NCBI RefSeq assembly: GCF_003185655.1
Contig: NZ_QHJQ01000006.1
Coordinates: 124,001-188,000 of the forward strand
From: Coraliomargarita sinensis
GTDB taxonomy: Bacteria; Verrucomicrobiota; Verrucomicrobiia; Opitutales; Coraliomargaritaceae
Reading direction: 5' to 3'
Length of the DNA stretch: 64,000 nt
Made by a program: the position numbers and the translations under genes. This document shows, piece after piece, positions 1-11,353 of the stretch (the stretch's first letter is position 1; each line of letters starts with the position of its first letter). Under the pieces are notes generated by a model, which had not been told where the DNA came from, ran no database searches, and saw nothing but the letters and a program-made list of their open reading frames with translations.

Positions 1-221
1 ATTTCACGGAAGGCGTTCTCGAATATCTGATTGTTGAAGGTGATGAAAACCCGGAAGCATACCGTGGATTGGAGGCGATGCTCCGCTACTACGCGCATAA
101 TAAAAAGGCACTCCGAATTTCCTACGAAAATAGCCGGAAGCTACGAAAGGCACGCAAAGCCTATCTTGAGGCCAATCCGCCCAAGAAGCGGGATATCATC
201 CTCAATTACTCCGAACAGTAA
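1..221 (+). CDS. Hypothetical protein, C-terminal part only (5' end outside window)
   Basis: An open frame runs from the window edge (first full codon at base 3) to a TAA at 219-221 and gives about 72 residues ending in LNYSEQ. The stretch is charged, with a basic helix-like part rich in Arg/Lys (NSRKLRKARKAYLE) and no membrane segment. I do not recognise the family. It is followed after 20 bases by the YD-repeat secreted protein, so it may be upstream cargo of the RHS locus. The start and any N-terminal domain lie outside the window. Confidence 0.5.
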   Translation, partial: FTEGVLEYLIVEGDENPEAYRGLEAMLRYYAHNKKALRISYENSRKLRKARKAYLEANPPKKRDIILNYSEQ

Positions 222-241
222 CCACAGCAACCAACATCTCA

Positions 242-877
242 ATGAGCCTGTCCATGAAATCTTTTCTGTTCGTTAAATTGGGTGCAATACTCTTGCTATG
301 CTCTCTGTCCTTGCTTGCGCGCCATGTCGGCTATGATGCGGCGGGGCGCGTTATCTGGAGCATTCAGCCGAGCGGGCAAACGACTTCTTTCAGCTACGAT
401 GCTAACGGGAACATCGAGTCGATCACTTCAATCACACCCGCCGAAGACACCGACTCGGACGGCATGCCGGATTACTTTGAGATCCGCTTCTCGGGCACGG
501 CGACGGCTCTCATTCCAAGTGAGGATACGGATCAGGATGGCATGAGCCATTTGTTCGAGTTCGCCTTCGGCAAAGACCCTTCCGTCCCTGACGCGCAGAA
601 TATCACACCGATCAGCTTGGAGGTTCCCGATCCCCAAACGGGTGATCAGTTCTTTACCCTCAAATATCTACGCCCTTTGTCTGCGACCCAGCATCTCAGC
701 TATAGCACACAAATTAGTTTTGATCTGACCCAACCTTGGCTAACAGATCCGCCCGCAGTGTTGGAAACGGTCGTCGTCCAACAGGAAGGCGGCGTCGAGG
801 AAGTTACGGTCAAGTTCCTGCCCACGGTTGGCAGTAACGATAAATTCTTCATGCGGATCCAGGCAAGCACCCTCTAA
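242..877 (+). CDS. Small secreted protein with one YD repeat and calcium-type DxDxDG repeats
   Basis: 211 residues. An N-terminal hydrophobic signal-like segment (about residues 5-26) is followed by a single RHS/YD-type repeat (GYDAAGRVIW then SYDANGNIES). Two thrombospondin-type-3 / dockerin-like calcium loops follow (EDTDSDGMPDYFE and EDTDQDGMSHLFE). A beta-rich tail ends in FFMRIQASTL, a kind of C-terminus I associate with secreted Verrucomicrobia proteins. Either ATG at 242 or 254 could start it; neither has a strong Shine-Dalgarno. It lies 19 bases upstream of the large RHS gene. It may be a shortened relic of an RHS protein or a small surface partner; function unknown. Confidence 0.7.
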   Translation: MSLSMKSFLFVKLGAILLLCSLSLLARHVGYDAAGRVIWSIQPSGQTTSFSYDANGNIESITSITPAEDTDSDGMPDYFEIRFSGTATALIPSEDTDQDGMSHLFEFAFGKDPSVPDAQNITPISLEVPDPQTGDQFFTLKYLRPLSATQHLSYSTQISFDLTQPWLTDPPAVLETVVVQQEGGVEEVTVKFLPTVGSNDKFFMRIQASTL

Positions 878-896
878 AACCTTTTACTCAACTGAA

Positions 897-3800
897 ATGA
901 AACAACTCTGGTTCTCTTTTCTGACTGCCGCTGCCGCGACTTTCAGCTCCTTGTCGGCCAGCACGATTCCGGCCAACTACTCAAAGTCCTTTGAGGGTGC
1001 CCAACCAGTTGTCGGTGCACCCGATCTGGACAGTCTAAATGGTTCGACTTCCAGCGCGGGAGAGGCGGGCACGGCAAATCCTACAAATCCGGAGCCTCAG
1101 ACCCAATCCGCTTCATCCTCCTTTCCCGGATTATCGGGCCACCCTCAAGTTGTGCAGAATATTGTCCGGGCGACAGATGGAGATGCCGCGAAGATCTACA
1201 ATCTCATTCGCAACCATATTGAGTTCCAGCCTTACTTCGGCTTCAAGAAGGACGTTGAAAGCGTCTGGTTCAGCCGCCGCGCCAATGATGCCGACCAAGC
1301 TTTGCTCTTGGTCGAATGCTTACGTGCTGCGGGCTACACCGCAAATTACCGTTTCGGTCTCATATTCATGCCGATAAACGAAGCACACGAATGGTTTGGG
1401 ACGGACGACTTGAACTCTCTAATAAACGTCACTGGAAATGCCGGCTATTTCTCGGGCTCCGCAGGCGGCGGAACCTTGTATGCCCTGGAGCAAATCTGGT
1501 GCGAGGCCACAATAGATGGTGTGGCACGGGGCTTGTCTCCGGCCTTTAAGGCCTATGATGAAGTTGCCGGCCTCAATTTGGCTACGGCAATGAACTACAC
1601 CCAAGCAGGCCTTCTGACGGCGGCAGGTGGCACAGAGACTGGAGACTATGCGCAGGGCATCAGTGAACCTGCAGTGAATTCCTACTTGCAAAGCTGTGCC
1701 ATGAATCTGGTGCAGGAACTTCAGGCCAACCATCCAACCGCAGCAGTCGACGAGATTGTTTCAGGTCGCCGAATTAAGAAAGTCAACGCTAGCACCGACC
1801 TGAGTGATGCTTTCTATAGCCCGAACGCTTACATCTCCGGGAGTTACGATACCTTTGTCTTTCCCGAGCCTTACACGGATTGGGGATTCAATGGAACGAC
1901 CTACCGCTTTTACACACTGATGAATGTGGCAGTCGGCAAGGTCACAGCTGCGGGCGACCAATTCACCGAACAGCCCTTTATCTCTTACCAGGGGCCCAGT
2001 TCCGATTTTAGCGGCAAGAAAATATCCTTCACCTTTACGGACACGTCACTCGCTGAAATTCGCATTGATGGTGAACTGCAGGCACAGGAGACGACATTGA
2101 ACAGCGGGAATATTGGCGTGGCCTACGCGATATTCTATCCTTTTACCCGTTCTGGAGTGGGAACGGCCTTCGACGAAGTCAGAATTCGCCCCATACAGCG
2201 CGACAGCACTTACGTCTATGCTTACGATAATGGCGGCTCCGGCGCGGTTGATTTTTCCCGTCAGGCGAAGCAGCAAATCGACCAATACAGGAGGGATGGC
2301 CTGATTGAATCCGACCAGGAAATCCTCACAGAGACGCTCTATATCATGGGTCTCGATTGGCTCTACCAGTTCGACCTCATGCTGGACATGCTCTCAAACG
2401 TGAATAACTTTACACCAATTGTTCATCACACGATGGCGCTGGTGCAGCAGGAAGCCGGGTTCGGAGTCGATATTCCCACCACGACCTTACCGATTTCGAA
2501 TAATCAAAGCACAGGACAAAACGGCGAAAACCTTGCCGCCATGACGCTCATGGGCAGTGCAATGGAACACGGAGTCATCGAGCAAAGTTATCCCGACTAC
2601 AATGCGGTGTCCACCGTGCGCTACGTGCGTGAAAACAATCTGGCGGGCGGGAAGACTTTCTATGCCACCAGTGCCAATTACGCCTCCATTCAAGCCGATG
2701 CGGATTTCATTGCCGGATGGACGAGCTTTTATCGTAACACGGTTTTTCAAAACGCGGTGAACAGCGGCAGTGCTCTAATTGTGCCGGAGGACGGCAATAT
2801 CGTAATTGATGACCTCCCGGGCCTGGGTTACTTTGAGGATAGCACGGTGGGGATAGCTGCCCTGATTAATACGGGTGTCTTCCTAAATGGTGGCTTCGCG
2901 ACGACCTCGGGGCAAATCAGCTTCTTCGATTATCCGATACCCGGCGATCCGACTTACGGGCCGGACAATATCGAGAACCCGCTTTCCTTTGAGCCGATTG
3001 ATATGCTCACGGGTGCTTACGTTTACGATGGCACTGATTTGAGCCTGTCCGGTTCCGGAGTTCGGGGACTGACCTTCAGCCGTCATTACAGCTCGCTCGC
3101 GGCAGGCACGGATACCGGCATGGGCAAGGGTTGGAGTCACAATCACCAATCCACAATCATCGAACATGCCGATACGAACGCTGCATTCGGCGGCTCAACG
3201 CCCGTCCATGCGGCCAGTTTGATTGCTTCCCTCTGGGCGGTTCGCGACATGATGGAACTCAGCACCTCGCCAAAAGCCTGGGTCGTCGGCTCCTTGGCCG
3301 CCTACTGGGGCATGGCGGAAGTCGAGGACAACACGGCGACCCTTACAATGGGGCGGCGCACCTTGCCTTTCACAAAGCTCGCCGATGGGACTTTCCTCCC
3401 ACCTGCCGGGATGACCGGTATTCTTACTAAAGACGGCGGCACGGGTGAATACTCACTGGAAGAGCGTTTCGACGTGGTGGCCGACTTCAACGCCGATAAT
3501 AAATTGCAGTCCATCACGGATGCCGATGGCAAGCAGTTGATTTACGCTTATTACGCCTCCGGTGCGGACGAGGGTAAATTAGAGACTGTGACGGATAGCT
3601 ACGGGCGCACGCTAACCTTCACCTACACAAACGGCCTGCTCACTAAGGTGGCCGATTCCACAGGGCGCGATGTCGACTTCGCCTACACGGGTGACTTGCT
3701 CACCGGCGTGACCGACCCTGAAGACCATACGGCAAATTACGCTTACGACGCTAAAGAACGCATCGAAACTTTTTTCAACAAGAAGGGCGAAATTATTGCG

Positions 3801-6719
3801 CATAACACTTACGACGCCTTCGGCCAGGTCAGCCTGCAAATAGCCGAAGATGATGCCACGCAGGAATGGGAATACGCCTTCACCGGGGTGCTGAACGCCG
3901 AGATCAACCCCGCCCGCGAATTCCTCACCTACACCTTCGATGAAAAGGGGCGAACCACCGCCACGACCAACGGCGCAGGCGATACCACCACGATGGCTTA
4001 CGACGGGCAGAACCAGCTCGTGCGCCGCACGGATGGACGCGGCAACATCACTCGCTTTGAGTATGACGACCGGAACAATCTCCGCTTCACTTACGACGCC
4101 CGTAACGGCGCATCCGGCACGACCTACAAAATCGAGCAGCAATACGACGCCGAAGACCGCATGGTGAAGCTTATCGACGAGGAAGGCAACGAAACTGATT
4201 ACACGTATAACGCGGAGCATCACTTGGTGACAGTCACCGATCCGCTACTCAGAGAAATCAGCTATACCTATTTTACATCTGGAATTCATGACGGATTAAT
4301 CAAAACAATCACCACGCCGGGACCGACAACCGGCACGACGCATATCACCACGAATGCGTATGATGCCAATGGCTACCCGAATTCGATCACCCGACCTGAC
4401 ACCTCGGTCGTCACACAGACCTTCAATGCGCGGGGCGATTTGCTTTTCGCGGAAGTCACCACCGCAGGCGAAACCAATACATATCCGGTCACCAATACTT
4501 ACGACCTGAACCGCCGCTTACTCACCACACGCGATGACCTGAATTTCGGAGCAACCATCGTTTACGATGCGGTCGGTAATGTGACCTCCACCACGGATCG
4601 CTTCGACAACGAATCGACGGCGACCTATTCGCCTTTGGCGCGTCTAGAAACGGCGACAGGGGCAGACGATGAGACGACATTCTTCTATTACGACAATTCG
4701 GGTCGCCGCGACCAGATCACCAATCCGCTGAATCAGACGAGTAACCTTGGATATGATGCTGCCGGACGCTTGGAAACCACAAGCAACCCGCTCAGTGAAA
4801 CCGTCACTCAAGCCTATGACGGGGCGGGCAACCGCACGGGCTTGACCAATGCGCGAAACAAGCTCTACCAGTTCGCTTTTAATGCGAACAATCTACAGGA
4901 GAGCCTGACCACACCGCTCAATCGCGTGTTCAACTACACCTATGACGACCGCCTTTTGCTCAAGACGATCGAAGAGCCGTCCACTCAGACCGTCACCTAC
5001 AATTATTACGACGATGGGCTTCTGCAGCAGACGGTTGATCAGACTGGAACCATTGATTTTGCTTACGATGCGAAGGGACGTCTAGAAACAGTCAAGGAAG
5101 GCTCGGATACCATTGCACGAGCGTATGATTCTTTGGACCGCATTGCGACTTTCACGGACAGTCAGGGCAACACCATCGGCTACGAGTATGACGGCGGCAA
5201 CAACCTCACCAAGTTGACTTATCCGGCAAGTAAGGGTGATGTCGATTACGAATATGACGATGCGGGGCGCCTGACGAAAGTGACGGATTGGGCCAACCGC
5301 GAAACAGAGTTTTTCTATGACGGCAACTCACGCCTCATGGAAATGCGTCTTCCGAATGGCACCAAACGCGAGTATTTTTACGACGCTGCCGGACGGGTCG
5401 AACGGCTGACGGATACCCATATTGCGAGCAGCATCGTCTTGCTCGATCAGCAATACAAATTTGATGCGCTCGGCCGGATTGTGGAAGAGCGCGTCAGCCC
5501 GGAGCCTGTGCCTTATGTCATCACGCCAACCACTATGACTTTTGATGATGACGACCGCATTACCAATTGGCAGAGCGGCGCAGCGAATATCAGTCCGATT
5601 TTTGACGATGACGGCAACATGACCACAGGAGTTTTGGAAGGTTTATCGGCGACATTTATTTACGATTCGCGTAACCGTCTCACCCAAGCCGGGAGCACGA
5701 CGTATGCGTATGATGCGGAAGATCGCCGTATTAGTAAGACCGAAAGCGGAGTCACCACAACCTTTGTCCATGATCCCCATGCACCGCTTTCAAGGCTTTT
5801 ACAAAAAACAATTGGCGCCACGACGACCTACTATGTCTATGCAGGCGGACAGCTACTTTACGAGGAAACCGGCGGCCAAATCACTGCTTATCACTTCGAT
5901 AGCCGGGGTAGCACGTTGGCGATGACTGATTCCACCGGTGCAGTTTCCAACAGAATTACCTACGGGGCATACGGGGAAGTTGTGGCAAGCACGAGTGCCC
6001 CTGGCACGCCGTTCCTCTACAATGGCGCATATGGCGTGCAGACTGATTTCAACGGACTGCTCCACATGCGCGCCCGCTATTACTCCACGGAGTTACGCCG
6101 TTTTATAAACCAAGACCCAATTGGCTTTTCCGGAGGCATGAATATGTATGCATATGCTGGGGCTGATCCTATCAACTTTAGCGACCCCACAGGATTAATA
6201 CGCTGGGGACAGTTAGGGAAAGCGACTTTAGGTATCGTAGCTAATGGAATTGGTGTTGTGGTCGGAATTGGTGTTGCTGCAATCCCTGAGCCGTCGATGG
6301 CTACTGTTGCTGCGGGGGTTGTAATTACTGGGAAATCATCTTATGGTTTCGGAGCAAACTGGCAGAATTTCACAATGGCTCTTGTAAACGGAGACCCAGT
6401 TTCAACTGGTAGCTTAGCTAACGATGTTGCTGAGACAATCTCTCCGGGCGACCCCACTGCGCAAAAAATAGCGACTATAGCCGACCTTGGAACTGACTTA
6501 ATCGGAGGCCAGATAATTTCAAAAGGAGCTATGAGTGCAGTTGGAAAGTCTCCCCAAGCGTTCCCATCAATAACCATTGTAAGCGTGAAAGACCCCACAC
6601 AGGTCAGTAAAGCCGCGACGCTCTTCCAGTTTGCTTCTGTTGTAGATACAGGTTTTAATCAATTGTCTGATTCATTTTTCACAGATTTCTCCAATACACC
6701 TCAAAATCCTTTAAAATGA
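897..6719 (+). CDS. RHS/YD-repeat protein with degenerate transglutaminase-like N-domain
   Basis: 1940 residues from the ATG at 897, chosen because it opens directly into a signal peptide (MKQLWFSFLTAAAATFSSLSAS); the frame is open further upstream but that part is not signal-like. Residues about 95-215 look like the transglutaminase-like domain often fused to RHS proteins, but the catalytic positions seem replaced: the usual HVW reads EQIWCEA and the usual DPSFK reads LSPAFK. From about residue 690 there are dozens of YD repeats, ending in the RHS core motif (RARYYS, then NQDPIGFSGG, then DPTGL near residue 1770). The last roughly 170 residues form a variable tip: a Gly/Ala-rich hydrophobic stretch and a polar tail with no nuclease or deaminase motif that I recognise. 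Base composition becomes AT-richer at the tip. RHS proteins are typically exported and can deliver a C-terminal toxin; toxicity here is inference only. Confidence 0.9.
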   Translation: MKQLWFSFLTAAAATFSSLSASTIPANYSKSFEGAQPVVGAPDLDSLNGSTSSAGEAGTANPTNPEPQTQSASSSFPGLSGHPQVVQNIVRATDGDAAKIYNLIRNHIEFQPYFGFKKDVESVWFSRRANDADQALLLVECLRAAGYTANYRFGLIFMPINEAHEWFGTDDLNSLINVTGNAGYFSGSAGGGTLYALEQIWCEATIDGVARGLSPAFKAYDEVAGLNLATAMNYTQAGLLTAAGGTETGDYAQGISEPAVNSYLQSCAMNLVQELQANHPTAAVDEIVSGRRIKKVNASTDLSDAFYSPNAYISGSYDTFVFPEPYTDWGFNGTTYRFYTLMNVAVGKVTAAGDQFTEQPFISYQGPSSDFSGKKISFTFTDTSLAEIRIDGELQAQETTLNSGNIGVAYAIFYPFTRSGVGTAFDEVRIRPIQRDSTYVYAYDNGGSGAVDFSRQAKQQIDQYRRDGLIESDQEILTETLYIMGLDWLYQFDLMLDMLSNVNNFTPIVHHTMALVQQEAGFGVDIPTTTLPISNNQSTGQNGENLAAMTLMGSAMEHGVIEQSYPDYNAVSTVRYVRENNLAGGKTFYATSANYASIQADADFIAGWTSFYRNTVFQNAVNSGSALIVPEDGNIVIDDLPGLGYFEDSTVGIAALINTGVFLNGGFATTSGQISFFDYPIPGDPTYGPDNIENPLSFEPIDMLTGAYVYDGTDLSLSGSGVRGLTFSRHYSSLAAGTDTGMGKGWSHNHQSTIIEHADTNAAFGGSTPVHAASLIASLWAVRDMMELSTSPKAWVVGSLAAYWGMAEVEDNTATLTMGRRTLPFTKLADGTFLPPAGMTGILTKDGGTGEYSLEERFDVVADFNADNKLQSITDADGKQLIYAYYASGADEGKLETVTDSYGRTLTFTYTNGLLTKVADSTGRDVDFAYTGDLLTGVTDPEDHTANYAYDAKERIETFFNKKGEIIAHNTYDAFGQVSLQIAEDDATQEWEYAFTGVLNAEINPAREFLTYTFDEKGRTTATTNGAGDTTTMAYDGQNQLVRRTDGRGNITRFEYDDRNNLRFTYDARNGASGTTYKIEQQYDAEDRMVKLIDEEGNETDYTYNAEHHLVTVTDPLLREISYTYFTSGIHDGLIKTITTPGPTTGTTHITTNAYDANGYPNSITRPDTSVVTQTFNARGDLLFAEVTTAGETNTYPVTNTYDLNRRLLTTRDDLNFGATIVYDAVGNVTSTTDRFDNESTATYSPLARLETATGADDETTFFYYDNSGRRDQITNPLNQTSNLGYDAAGRLETTSNPLSETVTQAYDGAGNRTGLTNARNKLYQFAFNANNLQESLTTPLNRVFNYTYDDRLLLKTIEEPSTQTVTYNYYDDGLLQQTVDQTGTIDFAYDAKGRLETVKEGSDTIARAYDSLDRIATFTDSQGNTIGYEYDGGNNLTKLTYPASKGDVDYEYDDAGRLTKVTDWANRETEFFYDGNSRLMEMRLPNGTKREYFYDAAGRVERLTDTHIASSIVLLDQQYKFDALGRIVEERVSPEPVPYVITPTTMTFDDDDRITNWQSGAANISPIFDDDGNMTTGVLEGLSATFIYDSRNRLTQAGSTTYAYDAEDRRISKTESGVTTTFVHDPHAPLSRLLQKTIGATTTYYVYAGGQLLYEETGGQITAYHFDSRGSTLAMTDSTGAVSNRITYGAYGEVVASTSAPGTPFLYNGAYGVQTDFNGLLHMRARYYSTELRRFINQDPIGFSGGMNMYAYAGADPINFSDPTGLIRWGQLGKATLGIVANGIGVVVGIGVAAIPEPSMATVAAGVVITGKSSYGFGANWQNFTMALVNGDPVSTGSLANDVAETISPGDPTAQKIATIADLGTDLIGGQIISKGAMSAVGKSPQAFPSITIVSVKDPTQVSKAATLFQFASVVDTGFNQLSDSFFTDFSNTPQNPLK

Positions 6720-6919
6720 GTTACCTTAAAAACGCTTTTATTATCATTGGGTTTCTTTACGTCTTACAAGCGATCACTAGGGCTGGAATTGATCCGAGTA
6801 GTCTACATCCATACGAAGCATGGCTTGCGCTCTTCTTCATTATTGTGATTGGCATAATCGGAGTCCGCAGAGAATTTAAGCGAATCGACAAAATCAAAGG
6901 TGAGTATTCAGACAAGTAA
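6716..6919 (+). CDS. Small membrane protein coupled to the RHS gene, possible immunity protein
   Basis: 67 residues with two hydrophobic segments (about 6-22 and 36-50) and a basic, soluble C-terminus (RREFKRIDKIKGEYSDK). Its ATG overlaps the RHS stop codon in an ATGA arrangement, so translation is probably coupled to the toxin-like tip. Small genes directly behind an RHS tip are usually its cognate immunity gene; that role is inferred from position only. No homology recognised. Confidence 0.65.
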   Translation: MSYLKNAFIIIGFLYVLQAITRAGIDPSSLHPYEAWLALFFIIVIGIIGVRREFKRIDKIKGEYSDK

Positions 6920-7396
6920 TTGTTACCGCTCAAATTAAAGCGGGGCGGATGCCTACATCTAAGGAACGTAAAACTGAATAGTTATACATTCCAAGTATCA
7001 CTTAGAATAAAACACCCAACGCTTAAACCGGATGAGATTACTCGTGCATTGGGTCTTGTTCCTTCATTAGTTCAAGCCGCTGGAAAAAACAGAAGAACTC
7101 CAGATGAAAAAATACTTAAGGACGTATGCCGAGAAACGTTTTGGCACCATAAGTTTCACATATCGGAAAGTGCCTCAGACTTGGAGAGCAGTATCGTCGA
7201 AATTATAGCTAGTTTGAAGAGCAATCTCGAATTCCTTAATACTATTAAAGAGGCTGGCGGAAGCGCAGAGCTTTTCTGTGGTGTGTTCCTTGATGTAAAT
7301 ATCGGATTAGGGTTCGATAACTCTTTAACTCAGCTACTCGCTGAAGCCAGCTTGCCCCTATCTGTAGATCTTTATCCGCCTGATGAACAAGAGTAG
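6920..7396 (+). CDS. DUF4279-like protein in the RHS tip region
   Basis: 158 codons from a TTG placed directly after the previous TAA. There is no ATG in the frame, so the start is uncertain; an AAAGG sits about 17 bases upstream. The segment VSLRIKHPTLKPDEITRALG followed by LVPS matches the N-terminal signature of DUF4279 proteins as I know it (beta strand, then a helix with DEIT-ALGL-P). DUF4279 proteins are often found among contact-toxin immunity genes, which fits this position behind an RHS tip. No catalytic motif is visible. The gene is AT-rich like its neighbours and unlike the rest of the window. Confidence 0.65.
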   Translation: MLPLKLKRGGCLHLRNVKLNSYTFQVSLRIKHPTLKPDEITRALGLVPSLVQAAGKNRRTPDEKILKDVCRETFWHHKFHISESASDLESSIVEIIASLKSNLEFLNTIKEAGGSAELFCGVFLDVNIGLGFDNSLTQLLAEASLPLSVDLYPPDEQE

Positions 7397-7409
7397 TAAT
7401 TACTTGCCT

Positions 7410-7530
7410 ATGACATTTATAAAGACCCTTCAGTTTAAAATATACATACACAGCTGGTGCTCTCTCAGGAGCGGCTATAGGAGCAATCTTGTTTGTTGGT
7501 TTCCGCCTGATATGGAATAGACTCAAGTAA
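7410..7530 (+). pseudogene. Frameshifted small membrane-protein gene (fragment)
   Basis: An ATG at 7410 opens MTFIKTLQFKIYIH in one frame. The continuation AGALSGAAIGAILFVGFR then LIWNRLK, ending at TAA 7528-7530, is in the next frame. Joining them needs one extra base near 7452 and gives a coherent protein of about 40 residues with one hydrophobic helix. The TAA overlaps the ATG of the next gene, an operon-like spacing. It could be a decayed immunity or tip-region gene; the reconstruction is mine and could be chance. Confidence 0.4.
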
Positions 7531-7862
7531 TGAAATTAAATATAGGGAATAGCATATTCTATACACTCATTTTTTCAGAACTCTGCTTATCTATTTTCAT
7601 GTTTTATGCCCTTCCGAAAATAATTCCGGAGATCGCCTATATGTACGACGACGGAGAATTACCCTTTTACTTCTACGGTTATTGTATACTGTTTCTATTC
7701 GTTGGTAATTTGCTTTTCGGGTTGGAGCTTATCATTGCTACGATGGCAGGTATGAGGAAGTCGAATTTGCGTTTAGGACTTCACATCCTTTTTACGATTA
7801 TAATGTTCGGCTCAATATTAGGAGTGTTCCGTTATTTATTAATAACCTTAAAGACGGTATAG
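7530..7862 (+). CDS. Hypothetical membrane protein (about three TM helices)
   Basis: 110 residues with three hydrophobic segments (about 9-28, 47-70 and 83-106), a short acidic loop between the first two (MYDDGELPFY) and a basic loop before the third (MRKSNLR). The ATG overlaps the TAA of the preceding broken frame. AT-rich codon use matches the small genes either side and differs from the flanking chromosome. No family recognised; a role as an orphan immunity protein of the RHS locus is possible but unsupported. Confidence 0.6.
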   Translation: MKLNIGNSIFYTLIFSELCLSIFMFYALPKIIPEIAYMYDDGELPFYFYGYCILFLFVGNLLFGLELIIATMAGMRKSNLRLGLHILFTIIMFGSILGVFRYLLITLKTV

Positions 7863-7883
7863 GCTTCACAGAAGGCGATAGTA

Positions 7884-8144
7884 ATGAGCCGATCAAGTAA
7901 CTTGCCGCCGAAAGGCCTTGCTGATGCGTTGTTCCTCATCGCTTTAACTGTAGTCTGTGTCTGCATCGGGCTTCTGATTTTCTTTCGTGAATCCGAGTTT
8001 GTGGGAAACAACCTCAAAGCCATTATTATGCTAAGCGTGTTAGTTGGAGTTCCTGTTATTGGCACTTTGCTTATGATCTTTGGTGAAAAAGTTGGATCTT
8101 CAAAAGAAGCGAAGAATGACGAAGACTCGTCTCCAAAACCTTAG
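7884..8144 (+). CDS. Small hypothetical membrane protein (two TM helices)
   Basis: 86 residues: a short cytoplasmic start (MSRSSNLPPKG), two hydrophobic helices (about 14-33 and 46-66) and a charged tail ending SSKEAKNDEDSSPKP. It follows the previous membrane gene by 21 bases in the same direction. It is the last gene of the AT-rich series behind the RHS tip. No homology recognised. Confidence 0.55.
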   Translation: MSRSSNLPPKGLADALFLIALTVVCVCIGLLIFFRESEFVGNNLKAIIMLSVLVGVPVIGTLLMIFGEKVGSSKEAKNDEDSSPKP

Positions 8145-8420
8145 CCGCTTCTCCGGACAACGCCGAACCGGTCAACGGGCGTCCACTCGACTCTCGCCTC
8201 CCCCACTTCAAACCTCGCCCATCCCGCCTTTGTTGCGCCTCTGGTAGCCCCCTTTAGCTATGATCGGATGGGGTTTGTTCTCCCCCAGCAAATCAGCAGA
8301 ACTACCATCAGCTTCACTTTGGCGTGACTAGCGCGTCTACGTTCGAGATGGCACTTTCTAAACAAGATGTTGAGCGATTTACGCGATTCTTGCAGGGGAT
8401 GAGACTACAAAAATGTCGAT
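8145..8420. other. Intergenic stretch without a convincing gene
   Basis: About 276 bases between the last RHS-associated gene and the end of a minus-strand HTH gene. A 45-codon frame beginning MALSKQDVERFTRF (from 8348) is present but short and overlaps the minus-strand gene; I do not call it. No repeat or terminator was recognised. Confidence 0.4.
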
Positions 8421-8816
8421 TCAAAGCGATTTTCCCTGCAAATATCGCGCAAAAAGAAGCTTCTGCTTATCTGCTTCCTCCTTAACGAGGGCCCGTAGAA
8501 CACGTTCAGGAACAGCCGCCCTCCCCTTTTTGCTAACCTGCTCCAGGATTGAAGATTGCACCTCTGAATGAAGGGTACTGAAGCCCAAAATTTGCCGCAC
8601 CCGCCCTGAACTGAGACCCACCTGGGCAGCTATACCAGAGCTACTAAGTCCCTCATTTTGAGAAATTTGCACTTTCCATTCCATAGCAACTTCGAGCAGA
8701 TGCTTTTTGCGATCGTATTTAAATCCTCTAGCCAGTTCCAGACCCTTGAAAGAATCCCAGCGAAACTGAAAAGGCGAGATAACGACCGGGTTCGCCGACC
8801 AGTCGTTCAGCGGCAC
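8421..8816 (-). pseudogene. Helix-turn-helix protein, probably a remnant of a recombinase-linked gene
   Basis: 131 codons from a GTG. The middle carries a clear helix-turn-helix (LSSSGIAAQVGLSSGRVRQIL), preceded by an acidic/basic helix (KKHLLEVAMEWKVQIS). The layout resembles small proteins encoded beside large serine recombinases, where such an HTH follows a strand-rich start; that link is from memory. The frame stays open for another 28 codons upstream of the GTG (about 8817-8900, reading DGRRIRTRFTQSFHVVV) without an ATG, so the true N-terminus is probably lost or frameshifted. No recombinase gene is next to it, consistent with a decayed mobile-element remnant. Confidence 0.45.
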
Positions 8817-8877
8817 GACAACATGAAACGATTGCGTAAATCGAGTTCGTATCCGACGCCCATCCGGGAGGCCATTT

Positions 8878-8915
8878 TTAAAGAGCTTCTGATTTCGACA
8901 TCAGGAGCTCTTTTT
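8878..8915 (+). terminator. Rho-independent terminator (stem-loop plus T run)
   Basis: AAGAGCTTCTGAT pairs with ATCAGGAGCTCTT around a six-base loop and is followed by TTTTT. It would stop plus-strand transcripts arriving from the RHS side before ligA. Confidence 0.6.
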
Positions 8916-11199
<2,284 letters not shown>

Positions 11200-11353
11200 G
11201 CATAACACCTGCAGGCCCGATCAGCGACTTTCCAGGAACCACATACCCGTACCGTTGAAGGCGACGCTGCTCTAGGTTTGGTAAAAAAAAATCCATGGTA
11301 TAAGAACCCGTTTTAACTATTCTGAGGTTTACTGGATTAAACATATTCATTTC

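Noticed and set aside
1309..1400. Cys141/His164 as an active transglutaminase pair in the RHS protein
   Set aside because: Their positions do not match the family motif; the real Cys, His and Asp columns appear substituted.
8348..8482. 45-codon plus-strand frame beginning MALSKQDVERFTRF
   Set aside because: Short, no ribosome-binding site, no recognised family, and overlaps the end of the minus-strand HTH frame.
8845..8880. Possible tRNA 3' end (GAGTTCGTATCC, then GGGAGGCCA)
   Set aside because: The T-stem does not pair and no acceptor or anticodon arm is found upstream; it lies in the extended HTH frame.
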